DNA of 7,563 bases from Bifidobacterium breve (GCA_943331415.1 CALQLM010000045.1:1-7563); one strand, 5' to 3'; positions 1-7,459 are shown, numbered from the stretch's first letter. Notes: generated by a model from the sequence alone, not told the origin. Program-made: numbers and translations.

Positions 1-1068
1 GCGATGTTCTCGACCGTCGCTTATCGGACCGAACTGATCACCGACGAGGCCGCCATGGCGGAGGTCGACGCGCGGATTGCGGCGTGGGCGGCCAGGTGGT
101 CCTCGATGGGCCGGGGCCGACTGATCCGCGAAATCGATCAGATCATCGCGGGGCAGGATCCCGACGCGGTGCGCCGGATCAATGAGCGCGCCCGCGACCG
201 CCAGGTGACCTTCTGGGACGCCCAGGACGGAACCGCCGATATGTCCGGTCGGCTGTTCGCCGCCGATGCCGAAGTTCTGGACAAGCGGCTCGATGCACTC
301 GCTGCGACGACGTGCGAGGGCGATCCGCGGACACTCGCCCAACGTCGTGCCGACGCGATGGGAGCTCTGGCCGCCGGAGCCGAGCGGTTGATGTGCCGCT
401 GTGGCAGCGCGGAATGCTCCGCGACCGGGGCCGTGGCTTCGGGCGTCGTGATCCACATCGTGGCCAAACAGGAGACGCTCAGTGGCGAGTCGGATGAGCC
501 GGGTCACCTCATCGGCTCCAACACCATGATCACGGCGGAGTTGTTGCGTGATGTTGCGGCACAGGCGAAGCTACGCCCGCTCGTCGTTCCCGCCGACACG
601 GTGGCCGAGGCCGGTTACCGGCCCTCCCGCGCGCTGGCCGACTTCGTTCGGGCCCGCGACCTCACCTGCCGGGCACCGGGGTGCAGCCGTGCCGCAATGC
701 ACTGCGATCTGGACCACACGATTCCCTATCCCCGTGGTGCCACCCACGCGTCCAACCTCAAGTGCCTATGCCGTCTTCATCATTTATTGAAGACTTTCTG
801 GGGCTGGCAGGATCACCAGCAGCCTGACGGCACGGTCATCTGGACGCTGCCGAACGGCCAGACCTACGTCACCACCCCCGGCAGCGCCTCGCTGTTTCCC
901 ACTCTGATCGCGCCCACCGGTGAGTTACCCGCACCCGCCGCAGCCGCACCCGACCATCCCCAGCGCACCGCGATGATGCCGTTGCGGAAGACCACGCGCG
1001 CGCGAAACCGAGCCAGCCGGATCGCCGCGGAGCGCGCTAGCCCACCAACACCGCGTATCGCGGTTTGA
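1..1068 (+). CDS. DUF222 / HNH endonuclease domain protein (13E12 repeat family), 5'-truncated
   Basis: This is a member of the DUF222-HNH family known in mycobacteria as the 13E12 repeat family. The frame is open to the left edge, and family members normally carry about 100-150 more N-terminal residues, so the gene very probably starts outside the window; the Met codon at 4 is likely internal. Numbering from that Met, residues 1-125 look like the helical C-terminal part of DUF222. They are followed by a Cys cluster (C131, C133, C138) typical of the family. The HNH domain spans about 215-265: C222 and C227, then the DH pair D237-H238, then G245, N251-L252, C256 and H259-H260. All core residues are present, so a zinc-bound nuclease fold looks intact. 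The Arg-rich tail (about 330-345) reads into the 3' end of add and stops at a TGA at 1066-1068. Two TTA leucine codons (784-786, 925-927) contrast with none seen in the neighbours and hint at different ancestry. Nuclease activity and biological role are not established for this family. Confidence 0.88.
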   Translation, partial: AMFSTVAYRTELITDEAAMAEVDARIAAWAARWSSMGRGRLIREIDQIIAGQDPDAVRRINERARDRQVTFWDAQDGTADMSGRLFAADAEVLDKRLDALAATTCEGDPRTLAQRRADAMGALAAGAERLMCRCGSAECSATGAVASGVVIHIVAKQETLSGESDEPGHLIGSNTMITAELLRDVAAQAKLRPLVVPADTVAEAGYRPSRALADFVRARDLTCRAPGCSRAAMHCDLDHTIPYPRGATHASNLKCLCRLHHLLKTFWGWQDHQQPDGTVIWTLPNGQTYVTTPGSASLFPTLIAPTGELPAPAAAAPDHPQRTAMMPLRKTTRARNRASRIAAERASPPTPRIAV

Positions 1069-2125
1069 TCACCTCGTCGATGATGGCCAGCCGTTCGTCG
1101 AAGTGGATGAACGCCGACTTCATGGCATTGATGGTGAATCGCTCCAGATCACTCCACCCATAGCCGAAAGTCTCTGCCAGCAAGAACATTTCGCGGCTCA
1201 TGGTGGTGTCACTCATCAGCCTGTTGTCGGTGTTGACCGTCACCCGGAAACGCAGGCGTGCCAACAGGTCGAAGGGGTGATCCGCAATGGCGGCCACCGC
1301 GCCGGTCTGCACATTGGAACTCGGGCACATCTCGAGCGGAATCCGCTTGTCCCGAATAATCCCCGCTACCCGGCCCAGCACCGCGGCACCGTCCGGCAGT
1401 ACCTCAATATCGTCGACGATGCGCACCCCGTGCCCGAGCCGGTCGGCCCCGCAGAACGCAATGGCCTCGTGGATGGACGGCAACCCAAACGCCTCGCCGG
1501 CGTGAATCGTGAAGCGGGCATTGTTGGCTCGCATGTATTCGAATGCATCCAGATGGCGTGACGGCGGAAAGCCGGCCTCGGCACCGGCGATATCAAAGCC
1601 GACTACGCCGGCGTCCCGGTAGCGGATTGCCAGTTCGGCGATCGCCCGCGACCGCGCGGCATGACGCATCGCGGTCACCAGGCACCGCACCACGATCGTC
1701 CTGCCGCCGGCCGCCGCGGACTTCTCGCCGTCGGCGAATCCGGCCAGCACCGCCTCGACCACCTCGTCGAGCGACAAGCCGCCACCCAGGTGCAACTCGG
1801 GCGCGAACCGGATCTCCGCGTAGACGACATTGTCGGCGGCGAGATCCTCCACGCATTCCACGGCCACCCGGTGCAACGCCTCCGGGGTCTGCATCACCGC
1901 GACGGTATGGGCGAACGGTTCCAGGTAGCGCACCAGCGAACCGCTGTGCGCCGCGGTGCGGAACCAGGCCGTCAGCTCCGCGGCATCGGTGCTCGGCAAA
2001 CCCTGGTAGCCGATCTGGCCGGCGAGGTCGACGATGGTCCCGGGCCGTAGTCCCCCGTCGAGATGGTCGTGCAGCAGCGCCTTGGGCGCCTGGCCGATCA
2101 TCTCGAGGGTCAGCGGTGTGGTCAT
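1037..2125 (-). CDS. add: Adenosine deaminase
   Basis: Zinc-dependent cytosolic enzyme converting adenosine or deoxyadenosine to inosine or deoxyinosine in purine salvage. The 362-residue product has the ADA TIM-barrel motifs in order: the metal-binding HxH (H19, H21), FTIHAGEA with H208 as zinc ligand and E211 as catalytic glutamate, GHGVR with H232, and the NTDNRLMSD block with D300 as the last zinc ligand. The common second Asp of the 'TDD' motif is Asn301 here; I recall the same residue in M. tuberculosis Add, so it is probably a lineage trait. I chose the ATG at 2125-2123 because it puts the HxH about 18 residues in, as in the family, and because a weak GGGA lies 8 nt upstream (plus-strand 2134-2137). 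An in-frame ATG at 2194 would add 23 residues unlike the family. The gene diverges from sdhC and converges with the DUF222 gene, overlapping it by 32 bp. In M. tuberculosis, deoA and cdd lie between add and sdhC; here they are absent. Confidence 0.96.
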   Translation of the reverse strand: MTTPLTLEMIGQAPKALLHDHLDGGLRPGTIVDLAGQIGYQGLPSTDAAELTAWFRTAAHSGSLVRYLEPFAHTVAVMQTPEALHRVAVECVEDLAADNVVYAEIRFAPELHLGGGLSLDEVVEAVLAGFADGEKSAAAGGRTIVVRCLVTAMRHAARSRAIAELAIRYRDAGVVGFDIAGAEAGFPPSRHLDAFEYMRANNARFTIHAGEAFGLPSIHEAIAFCGADRLGHGVRIVDDIEVLPDGAAVLGRVAGIIRDKRIPLEMCPSSNVQTGAVAAIADHPFDLLARLRFRVTVNTDNRLMSDTTMSREMFLLAETFGYGWSDLERFTINAMKSAFIHFDERLAIIDEVIKPRYAVLVG

Positions 2126-2230
2126 CAGGACATTCCCATAGTGCCCATTGTGCAAGTGAGATCTTCTCCACACCAGACGTAATCTCCACGTCATTCACTT
2201 GGTTGAGGTCTCAGCGATACAGTCCTTAAC
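2126..2230. promoter_or_regulatory. Divergent intergenic region between add and sdhC
   Basis: This 105-bp gap must hold the control of both divergent genes. I see a candidate -10 for sdhC at 2218-2223, listed separately. There is also a 7-bp inverted pair, CAAGTGA (2153-2159) and TCACTTG (2195-2201), with 35 bp between the arms. On the minus strand I found no convincing TANNNT box at a suitable distance for add. Repeats this short can arise by chance in a gap of this size. No small ORF or RNA gene is evident. Confidence 0.5.
2194..2223 (+). promoter_or_regulatory. Candidate sdhC promoter, leaderless geometry
   Basis: TACAGT at 2218-2223 fits the mycobacterial -10 pattern TANNNT. A weak -35 candidate, TTCACT at 2194-2199, lies 18 bp upstream (four of six matches to TTGACA). 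Only seven bases separate the -10 from the sdhC ATG, so transcription would start at or next to the A of the start codon. No Shine-Dalgarno sequence precedes that ATG, which agrees with a leaderless transcript, a class common in mycobacteria. The call rests on motif and spacing alone. Confidence 0.45.
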
Positions 2231-2644
2231 ATGGCGACAACGGCACTTCCCGGCCCCCGGGTCAAGCCACCGCGACGGCGGACGTTCTACCGAGGCGATC
2301 CCGGCATGTGGTCGTGGGTGCTGCACCGCATCACCGGCGCCACGATCTTCTTCTTCCTGTTCGTCCACGTCCTCGACACCGCGCTGGTCCGGGTCAGCCC
2401 GCAGGCCTATAACGAGGTGGTCGAGACCTACAAGACGCCGATTATCGGCCTGATGGAAATCGGGCTGGTCGCCTCGGTGCTCTACCACGCTCTCAACGGA
2501 GTGCGGGTGATCCTGGTCGACTTCTGGGGGCAGGGCCCGCGCTATCAGCGCCAGATGCTGTGGGGGGTGGCCGCGATCTGGCTGCTCGTCATGATCCCGG
2601 CCCTCGTCGTGATCGGCTCGCACATGGCGGAGCGATTCCTATGA
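2231..2644 (+). CDS. sdhC: Succinate dehydrogenase membrane anchor, cytochrome b subunit SdhC
   Basis: Membrane anchor of complex II that binds heme b and menaquinone together with SdhD. The 137-residue product has a basic N-terminal stretch (about 10-22), then three predicted membrane helices at about 29-50, 70-96 and 108-131. The SdhC signature LHRITG (H32-R33) opens helix 1. H46 in helix 1 and H86 in the HALNGVR motif of helix 2 are the candidate heme ligands. I chose the ATG at 2231 because a -10-like box lies seven bases upstream with no Shine-Dalgarno, and because the stretch RTFYRGDPGMWSW before helix 1 looks like conserved SdhC sequence. A shorter start at Met26 (2306), similar to the 112-residue annotation I recall for M. 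tuberculosis Rv3316, would remove that stretch. This is the first gene of the operon, and its TGA overlaps the sdhD ATG (ATGA). Confidence 0.95.
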   Translation: MATTALPGPRVKPPRRRTFYRGDPGMWSWVLHRITGATIFFFLFVHVLDTALVRVSPQAYNEVVETYKTPIIGLMEIGLVASVLYHALNGVRVILVDFWGQGPRYQRQMLWGVAAIWLLVMIPALVVIGSHMAERFL

Positions 2645-3105
2645 CCGCCACCTCCGAAGGACGGCTCGGCCCGCCGGCACCCATCCGGGAACGCGACCAC
2701 GACCGTCCCGCCAGCCTGGACAATCCGCGTTCACCGCGGCGCAACAACGCCATGCCCAACTTCGAGAAGTACGCGTGGCTGTTCATGCGGTTCTCCGGAG
2801 TGGTGCTGATCTTCCTGGTCCTGGGACATCTGTTCATCGGACTGATCTGGGAGAACGGCGTCTACCGAGTCGACTTCAACTACGTCGCGCAACGCTGGGC
2901 CTCGCCGTTCTGGCAGATCTGGGATCTGTCGATGTTGTGGCTGGCCCAATTGCACGGCGGCAACGGCCTTCGCACGATCATCGCCGACTACGCCCGCAAG
3001 GACTCCACCCGCTTCTGGTTGAACTCCATGCTGGCGACGTCGATGGTCATCGTTCTCGTCGTCGGCACTTACACCCTGTTGACCTTCGACCCCAACATCA
3101 CCTAG
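2641..3105 (+). CDS. sdhD: Succinate dehydrogenase hydrophobic membrane anchor SdhD
   Basis: Second anchor subunit of complex II, pairing with SdhC to hold the heme(s) and quinone site and to bind the SdhAB arm. The product is 154 residues. A hydrophilic N-terminus of about 43 residues contains the run DRPASLDNPRSPRR, which closely matches my memory of mycobacterial SdhD. Three predicted helices follow at about 45-70, 89-113 and 125-148. H63 in helix 1 and H105 in the motif LAQLHGGNGLR are candidate heme ligands. The ATG at 2641 is chosen because it overlaps the sdhC stop as ATGA, giving translational coupling, and because GGAG (2629-2632) lies 8 nt upstream. Longer in-frame starts inside sdhC would yield an N-terminus unlike the family. 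Confidence 0.95.
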   Translation: MTATSEGRLGPPAPIRERDHDRPASLDNPRSPRRNNAMPNFEKYAWLFMRFSGVVLIFLVLGHLFIGLIWENGVYRVDFNYVAQRWASPFWQIWDLSMLWLAQLHGGNGLRTIIADYARKDSTRFWLNSMLATSMVIVLVVGTYTLLTFDPNIT

Positions 3106-3115
3106 GGAAACTCTG

Positions 3116-4870
3116 ATGATCCAGGAGCACAAATACGACGTCCTCATCGTCGGCGCCGGTGGCGCCGGGATGCGGGCCGCCGTGGAGGCCGGACCGCGGG
3201 TGCGTACCGCTGTCCTGACCAAGCTGTACCCGACTCGCAGCCACACCGGTGCGGCTCAGGGCGGGATGTGCGCGGCGCTGGCCAACGTCGAAGAGGACAA
3301 CTGGGAATGGCACACCTTCGACACCGTCAAGGGCGGCGACTACCTCGCCGACCAGGACGCCGTCGAGATCATGTGCAAGGAAGCCATCGACGCGGTGCTG
3401 GATCTCGAGAAGATGGGCATGCCGTTCAACCGCACCCCGGAGGGCCGGATCGACCAGCGCCGCTTCGGCGGGCACACCCGCGACCACGGCAAGGCCCCGG
3501 TGCGCCGGGCCTGCTACGCCGCCGACCGCACCGGCCACATGATCCTGCAGACGCTGTACCAAAACTGCGTCAAGCACGACGTCGAGTTCTTCAACGAGTT
3601 CTACGCCCTCGACCTGGTGTTGACCGAGACCCCGCGCGGCCCGGTCGCCACCGGGGTGGTGGCCTACGAACTCGCCACCGGTGATATCCACATCTTCCAC
3701 GCCAAGGCGATCGTGCTGGCGACCGGCGGATCGGGCCGGATGTTCAAGACCACCTCCAATGCCCATACCCTGACCGGTGACGGCCTGGGCATCGTCTTCC
3801 GCAAGGGACTTCCCCTGGAGGACATGGAATTCCACCAGTTCCATCCCACCGGTCTGGCGGGCCTGGGAATCCTCATCTCCGAGGCGGTGCGCGGCGAGGG
3901 CGGCCGACTGCTCAACGGCGAGGGCGAGCGGTTCATGGAGCGCTACGCGCCGACGATCGTCGACCTTGCGCCGCGCGATATCGTCGCGCGGTCGATGGTG
4001 CTGGAGGTGCTCGAAGGCCGCGGTGCCGGACCGCACAAGGATTACGTCTACATCGACGTCCGACACCTCGGCGCCGATGTGCTGGAAGCCAAGTTGCCCG
4101 ATATCACCGAGTTCGCCCGCACCTACCTCGGCGTGGACCCCGTCACCGAACTGGTGCCGGTCTACCCCACGTGTCACTACGTAATGGGCGGCATTCCCAC
4201 CACCGTGATCGGACAGGTGCTGCGCGATAACACGAACCCGGTCCCGGGCCTCTACGCCGCCGGCGAATGCGCATGCGTCTCCGTGCACGGCGCCAACCGA
4301 CTGGGCACCAACTCGCTGCTCGACATCAATGTGTTCGGTCGTCGCGCCGGTCTGGCCGCCGCTTATTACGCGGCCGGGAACCCCCGCGTCGAGATGCCGG
4401 AGAATCCGGCCGGGATGGTGGTCGACTGGATCTCCGGCATTCTCTCCGAGCACGGCAATGAGCGGGTGGCCGATATCCGCAGCGAGTTGCAGCAGTCGAT
4501 GGATAACAATGCCGCGGTGTTCCGCACCGAGGAGACACTCAAGCAGGCCCTGACCGATATCCATGCACTCAAGGAGCGCTATTCGCGGATCACGGTGCAC
4601 GACAAGGGCAAGCGTTATAACAGCGATCTGCTGGAGGCCATCGAACTGGGCTTCCTGCTGGAGCTCGCTGAGGTCACCGTGGCCAGTGCGCTCAACCGCA
4701 AGGAAACCCGCGGCGGCCATGCCCGCGAGGACTATCCCCACCGGGACGACACCAACTACATGCGCCACACCATGGCCTACAAGGAAGGCCGGGACCTGCT
4801 GTCCGACGTCCGGCTGGACTACAAGCCGGTCGTGCAGACCCGCTACGAACCGATGGAGCGGAAGTACTGA
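3116..4870 (+). CDS. sdhA: Succinate dehydrogenase flavoprotein subunit SdhA
   Basis: Catalytic subunit that oxidises succinate to fumarate and passes electrons to its FAD, on the cytoplasmic face of the membrane. The 584-residue length is normal for the family. The N-terminal dinucleotide-binding loop GAGGAG is at 13-18. H43 in RSHTGAAQGG is the site of covalent FAD attachment. Active-site residues align with the well-studied enzymes: H243 (QFHPTG), R287 (APRDIVARS), H354 (CHYVMGG) and R395 (GANRLGTNS). The C-terminal helical domain follows from about 435 and ends in RYEPMERKY. The sequence is nearly identical over long stretches to my memory of M. tuberculosis Rv3318. A GGGA motif (3105-3108) overlapping the sdhD stop sits 7 nt before the ATG. 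The TGA stop shares one base with the sdhB start (TGATG). All catalytic residues are present and no break is seen. Confidence 0.98.
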   Translation: MIQEHKYDVLIVGAGGAGMRAAVEAGPRVRTAVLTKLYPTRSHTGAAQGGMCAALANVEEDNWEWHTFDTVKGGDYLADQDAVEIMCKEAIDAVLDLEKMGMPFNRTPEGRIDQRRFGGHTRDHGKAPVRRACYAADRTGHMILQTLYQNCVKHDVEFFNEFYALDLVLTETPRGPVATGVVAYELATGDIHIFHAKAIVLATGGSGRMFKTTSNAHTLTGDGLGIVFRKGLPLEDMEFHQFHPTGLAGLGILISEAVRGEGGRLLNGEGERFMERYAPTIVDLAPRDIVARSMVLEVLEGRGAGPHKDYVYIDVRHLGADVLEAKLPDITEFARTYLGVDPVTELVPVYPTCHYVMGGIPTTVIGQVLRDNTNPVPGLYAAGECACVSVHGANRLGTNSLLDINVFGRRAGLAAAYYAAGNPRVEMPENPAGMVVDWISGILSEHGNERVADIRSELQQSMDNNAAVFRTEETLKQALTDIHALKERYSRITVHDKGKRYNSDLLEAIELGFLLELAEVTVASALNRKETRGGHAREDYPHRDDTNYMRHTMAYKEGRDLLSDVRLDYKPVVQTRYEPMERKY

Positions 4871-5664
4871 TGACTGCAGTCATTGAGAAGGCAGAAGCCG
4901 GCGACCCGCCGCTGCCGCCCGTCCCACCCGGCGCGGTCATGGTGACGCTGAAGATCGCACGCTTCAATCCCGAGGACCCCGATGCCTACGCCGAGTCAGG
5001 TGGCTGGCAGAGCTTCCGCGTGCCGTGCCTGCCCACCGACCGGCTGTTGAACCTGCTGATCTACGTGAAGAGCTATCTGGATGGAACGCTGACGATGCGC
5101 CGGTCCTGCGCGCACGGAGTGTGCGGATCGGACGCGATGCGCATCAACGGCGTCAATCGGCTGGCATGCAAGGTGCTGATGCGGGACATGCTGCCCAAGA
5201 ACCCCGAAAAGCCATTGACCATCACCGTCGAACCGATTCGCGGCCTTGCCGTGGAGAAGGATCTGGTCGTCGATATGGAACCCTTCTTCGACGCCTACCG
5301 CGCGGTGAAGCCGTATCTGATGACCACCGGCAACGCCCCCACCCGCGAACGCATCCAGAGTCCGACCGACCGGGCCCGCTATGACGACACCACCAAGTGC
5401 ATCCTGTGCGCCTGCTGCACCACCAGTTGCCCGGTCTTCTGGAACGAGGGCAGCTATTTCGGTCCGGCGGCGATCGTCAATGCCCACCGATTCATCTTCG
5501 ACAGCCGCGACGAGGGTGCGGCCGAACGGCTCGAGATCCTCAATGAGGCCAACGGCGTCTGGCGTTGCCGGACCACCTTCAACTGCACCGAGGCCTGCCC
5601 GCGCGGTATCGAGGTCACCAAAGCGATCCAAGAGGTCAAGCGCGCGCTGATGTTCGCTCGCTAG
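4870..5664 (+). CDS. sdhB: Succinate dehydrogenase iron-sulfur subunit SdhB
   Basis: Electron-transfer subunit joining the FAD of SdhA to the quinone site in SdhCD. The 264-residue product has a plant-type ferredoxin domain with [2Fe-2S] ligands C80, C85, D88 and C100; Asp at the third position is also seen in E. coli SdhB. The C-terminal domain carries CILCACCTTSCP (C177, C180, C183, C187) and CRTTFNCTEACP (C233, C239, C243). By family alignment C177, C180, C183 and C243 hold [4Fe-4S], and C187, C233 and C239 hold [3Fe-4S]. The N-terminus has a Pro-rich extension (about 10-22). The ATG at 4870 is coupled to the sdhA stop (TGATG), with GGAG (4855-4858) and GGAAG (4860-4864) as ribosome-binding candidates. 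It is the last sdh gene. I see no small single-helix SdhF-like gene beside it, although such a subunit has been reported in mycobacterial Sdh. Confidence 0.97.
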   Translation: MTAVIEKAEAGDPPLPPVPPGAVMVTLKIARFNPEDPDAYAESGGWQSFRVPCLPTDRLLNLLIYVKSYLDGTLTMRRSCAHGVCGSDAMRINGVNRLACKVLMRDMLPKNPEKPLTITVEPIRGLAVEKDLVVDMEPFFDAYRAVKPYLMTTGNAPTRERIQSPTDRARYDDTTKCILCACCTTSCPVFWNEGSYFGPAAIVNAHRFIFDSRDEGAAERLEILNEANGVWRCRTTFNCTEACPRGIEVTKAIQEVKRALMFAR

Positions 5665-5718
5665 CCCACACTGGCAGGCAATTCGCTGGTTCGACGCGCG
5701 GCACAGCGCCCAGAACCG

Positions 5719-5724
5719 TAACGT
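5719..5724 (+). promoter_or_regulatory. Candidate -10 box of the permease gene, leaderless geometry
   Basis: TAACGT fits TANNNT and ends seven bases before the ATG at 5732, the same spacing as at sdhC. No Shine-Dalgarno precedes this ATG and no convincing -35 is visible. The 67-bp gap after sdhB contains no strong hairpin, so read-through from the sdh operon remains possible. This is motif evidence only. Confidence 0.35.
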
Positions 5725-5731
5725 CTGCCGA

Positions 5732-7459
5732 ATGAGCAAAGGCGAACTGGCAGTTGAACCGGTGGGCGGTACCGGGTCGGTAGACAGCAAAGGCCTCAAG
5801 GGCGGCGCGCTGGGCTTGGTCTCCAGCATCGTCGTCGGGATGGCCTCCACAGCGCCGGCCTACTCGCTGGCGGCCAGCCTCGGTCTGATCGTCGCCAGCG
5901 GTGGCGCACTGTTGGCCGGGGTGAAAGCGCCCGCCATCATCCTGCTGGCCTTCATCCCGATGTGGATGATCGCGGTGGCCTACCAGGAACTCAACAAAGC
6001 CGAACCGGACTGCGGCACCACCTTCACCTGGGCATCCCGCGCGTTCGGCCCCCTGGTCGGCTGGATGGGCGGCTGGGGCATCATCGCCGCCGACGTCATC
6101 GTGATGGCCAACCTCGCCCAGATAGCGGGCTCCTACTCGTTCACCTTCGTTGGCGAATTGGGCTGGAGTTCGGCGTCCGAACTGGCCAACAGCACGACAT
6201 GGTCGACGGTGGCCGGCGTCATCTGGATCATCGTCATGACCTACATCTGCTACCGGGGCATCGAGGTGTCGGCCCGCCTGCAGTACGGCCTGCTCGGCAT
6301 CGAAATGGTCATTCTGATTGCCTTCGCGGTGGTCGCGCTGTTCAAGGTCTACACCAACACCGCCGAGACGTACTCGATCAAGCCCTCGCTGGACTGGTTC
6401 TGGCCGGCCGGGTTGGACTTCTCCACGGTGATCGCCCCGGCCTTGCTCACAGCCCTCTTCATCTACTGGGGCTGGGATACCGCGGTGGCGTGTAACGAGG
6501 AGTCCGACGATCCCGGTCGCACTCCCGGGCGAGCCGCCGTCATCTCCACCTTCCTGCTGCTGGCCACCTATGCGCTGGTGTCGGTATCGGTTATCGCCTT
6601 CGCCGGTGTGGGCGACGAAGGCGTCGGCCTGGGCAACCAGGACAACGCCGCCGACGTGTTCGCCGCAGTCGGCCAGGACCTGTTCGGCGACAGTCTGCTC
6701 GGCAAGATCGGCCTGCTGCTGCTGGCCGCATCAATCCTGACCTCGGCGTCGGCGTCCACCCAGACCACGATCCTGCCGACCGCACGCACCACACTGTCGA
6801 TGGGCGTCTACAAGGCGCTGCCGGGTTCGTTCGCCAAGATCCACCGCAACTACCTGACACCCACCACCTCGACGCTCGCCATGGGCGCGGTGTCGATTTT
6901 GTTCTACCTGTTGTTCACCCTGATCAGCCCCAACCTGCTGACCGCGCTGATCGGCTCGGTGGGGTTGATGATCGCTTTCTACTACGGCCTCACCGGTTTC
7001 GCCTGCGCATGGTTCTACCGCAAGGAACTAAACCGTTCGGCGCGTGACTTCATGATGCGGGGAATCGTGCCACTGCTCGGCGCGCTGATCCTGACGGCGA
7101 TATTCGTCTACGGGCTCATCCAATACGCCAAGCCGGACTGGCTGACCGATGACGACGGCAATAACGTCACCATCTTGGGCTTCGGCGCGGTTGCCGTCGT
7201 GGGCATCGGCGCACTTGCCCTCGGCGTGGTCCTGATGGTCATCCAGTGGATCAGCGCACCGGATTACTTCCGGGGCCTCACGCTGTCCCGGCGCTCCAGC
7301 GCCGACCTGGTGCTGGTGCCCGCGACTGCCGTCGAGCCGATGTTCGGCCTACCTGATTCCGGCGATATGCCCACCGTGATCGCGCCCGACCTGTCAAACC
7401 TGCCCCCGGGCGAGACGGCTCTGAATCCCGAGACCGGCGAGGAGTTCACCAAAAACTGA
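5732..7459 (+). CDS. APC-superfamily amino acid permease
   Basis: Predicted inner-membrane secondary transporter of the amino acid-polyamine-organocation superfamily (PotE-like). The 575-residue product has about twelve hydrophobic helices, near 27-55, 60-83, 106-138, 157-174, 185-205, 230-250, 268-292, 322-345, 379-398, 402-427, 443-464 and 480-507. The first carries the Gly/Ser-rich segment GMASTAPAYSLAASLG, where the family has its unwound substrate site. Helix 6 carries YWGWDTAVACNEESDDPGRTPGRA, matching the family pattern of an aromatic-Gly run, then EE, then a Pro/Arg loop. A hydrophilic tail of about 65 residues (510-575), rich in Pro, Asp and Glu, is predicted to be cytoplasmic and has no motif I recognise. 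The substrate cannot be read from sequence. Co-orientation 67 bp after sdhB allows shared transcription, but the candidate leaderless promoter suggests separate control. I do not recall this gene next to sdhB in M. tuberculosis. Confidence 0.9.
   Translation: MSKGELAVEPVGGTGSVDSKGLKGGALGLVSSIVVGMASTAPAYSLAASLGLIVASGGALLAGVKAPAIILLAFIPMWMIAVAYQELNKAEPDCGTTFTWASRAFGPLVGWMGGWGIIAADVIVMANLAQIAGSYSFTFVGELGWSSASELANSTTWSTVAGVIWIIVMTYICYRGIEVSARLQYGLLGIEMVILIAFAVVALFKVYTNTAETYSIKPSLDWFWPAGLDFSTVIAPALLTALFIYWGWDTAVACNEESDDPGRTPGRAAVISTFLLLATYALVSVSVIAFAGVGDEGVGLGNQDNAADVFAAVGQDLFGDSLLGKIGLLLLAASILTSASASTQTTILPTARTTLSMGVYKALPGSFAKIHRNYLTPTTSTLAMGAVSILFYLLFTLISPNLLTALIGSVGLMIAFYYGLTGFACAWFYRKELNRSARDFMMRGIVPLLGALILTAIFVYGLIQYAKPDWLTDDDGNNVTILGFGAVAVVGIGALALGVVLMVIQWISAPDYFRGLTLSRRSSADLVLVPATAVEPMFGLPDSGDMPTVIAPDLSNLPPGETALNPETGEEFTKN

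Noticed and set aside
2126..2194. Upstream ATG at 2194 as the add start
   Set aside because: The extra 23 residues are basic and unlike the family, whose HxH motif normally lies about 15-20 residues from the start. The ATG at 2125 fits and has a weak GGGA upstream.
1543..2229. 228-codon plus-strand frame opposite add
   Set aside because: It is extremely Arg/Pro/Ser-rich with no domain pattern and lies opposite a clearly conserved adenosine deaminase.
3098..4768. 556-codon open frame on the minus strand opposite sdhA
   Set aside because: It is antisense to a fully conserved sdhA, has His/Gly/Val-rich composition typical of a GC-rich shadow frame, and shows no recognisable domain.
5665..5731. 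GCGC-GGCACA-GCGC as a terminator after sdhB
   Set aside because: The stem is only four base pairs and no T-run follows, which is expected by chance at this GC content.
5665..5731. Search for a small SdhF-like single-helix gene after sdhB
   Set aside because: The 67-bp gap is too short for a subunit of about 30 residues and has no hydrophobic open frame.
4996..5850. 284-codon minus-strand frame opposite sdhB and the permease start
   Set aside because: It is antisense to the conserved cysteine motifs of sdhB and has low-complexity composition, so it is a shadow frame.
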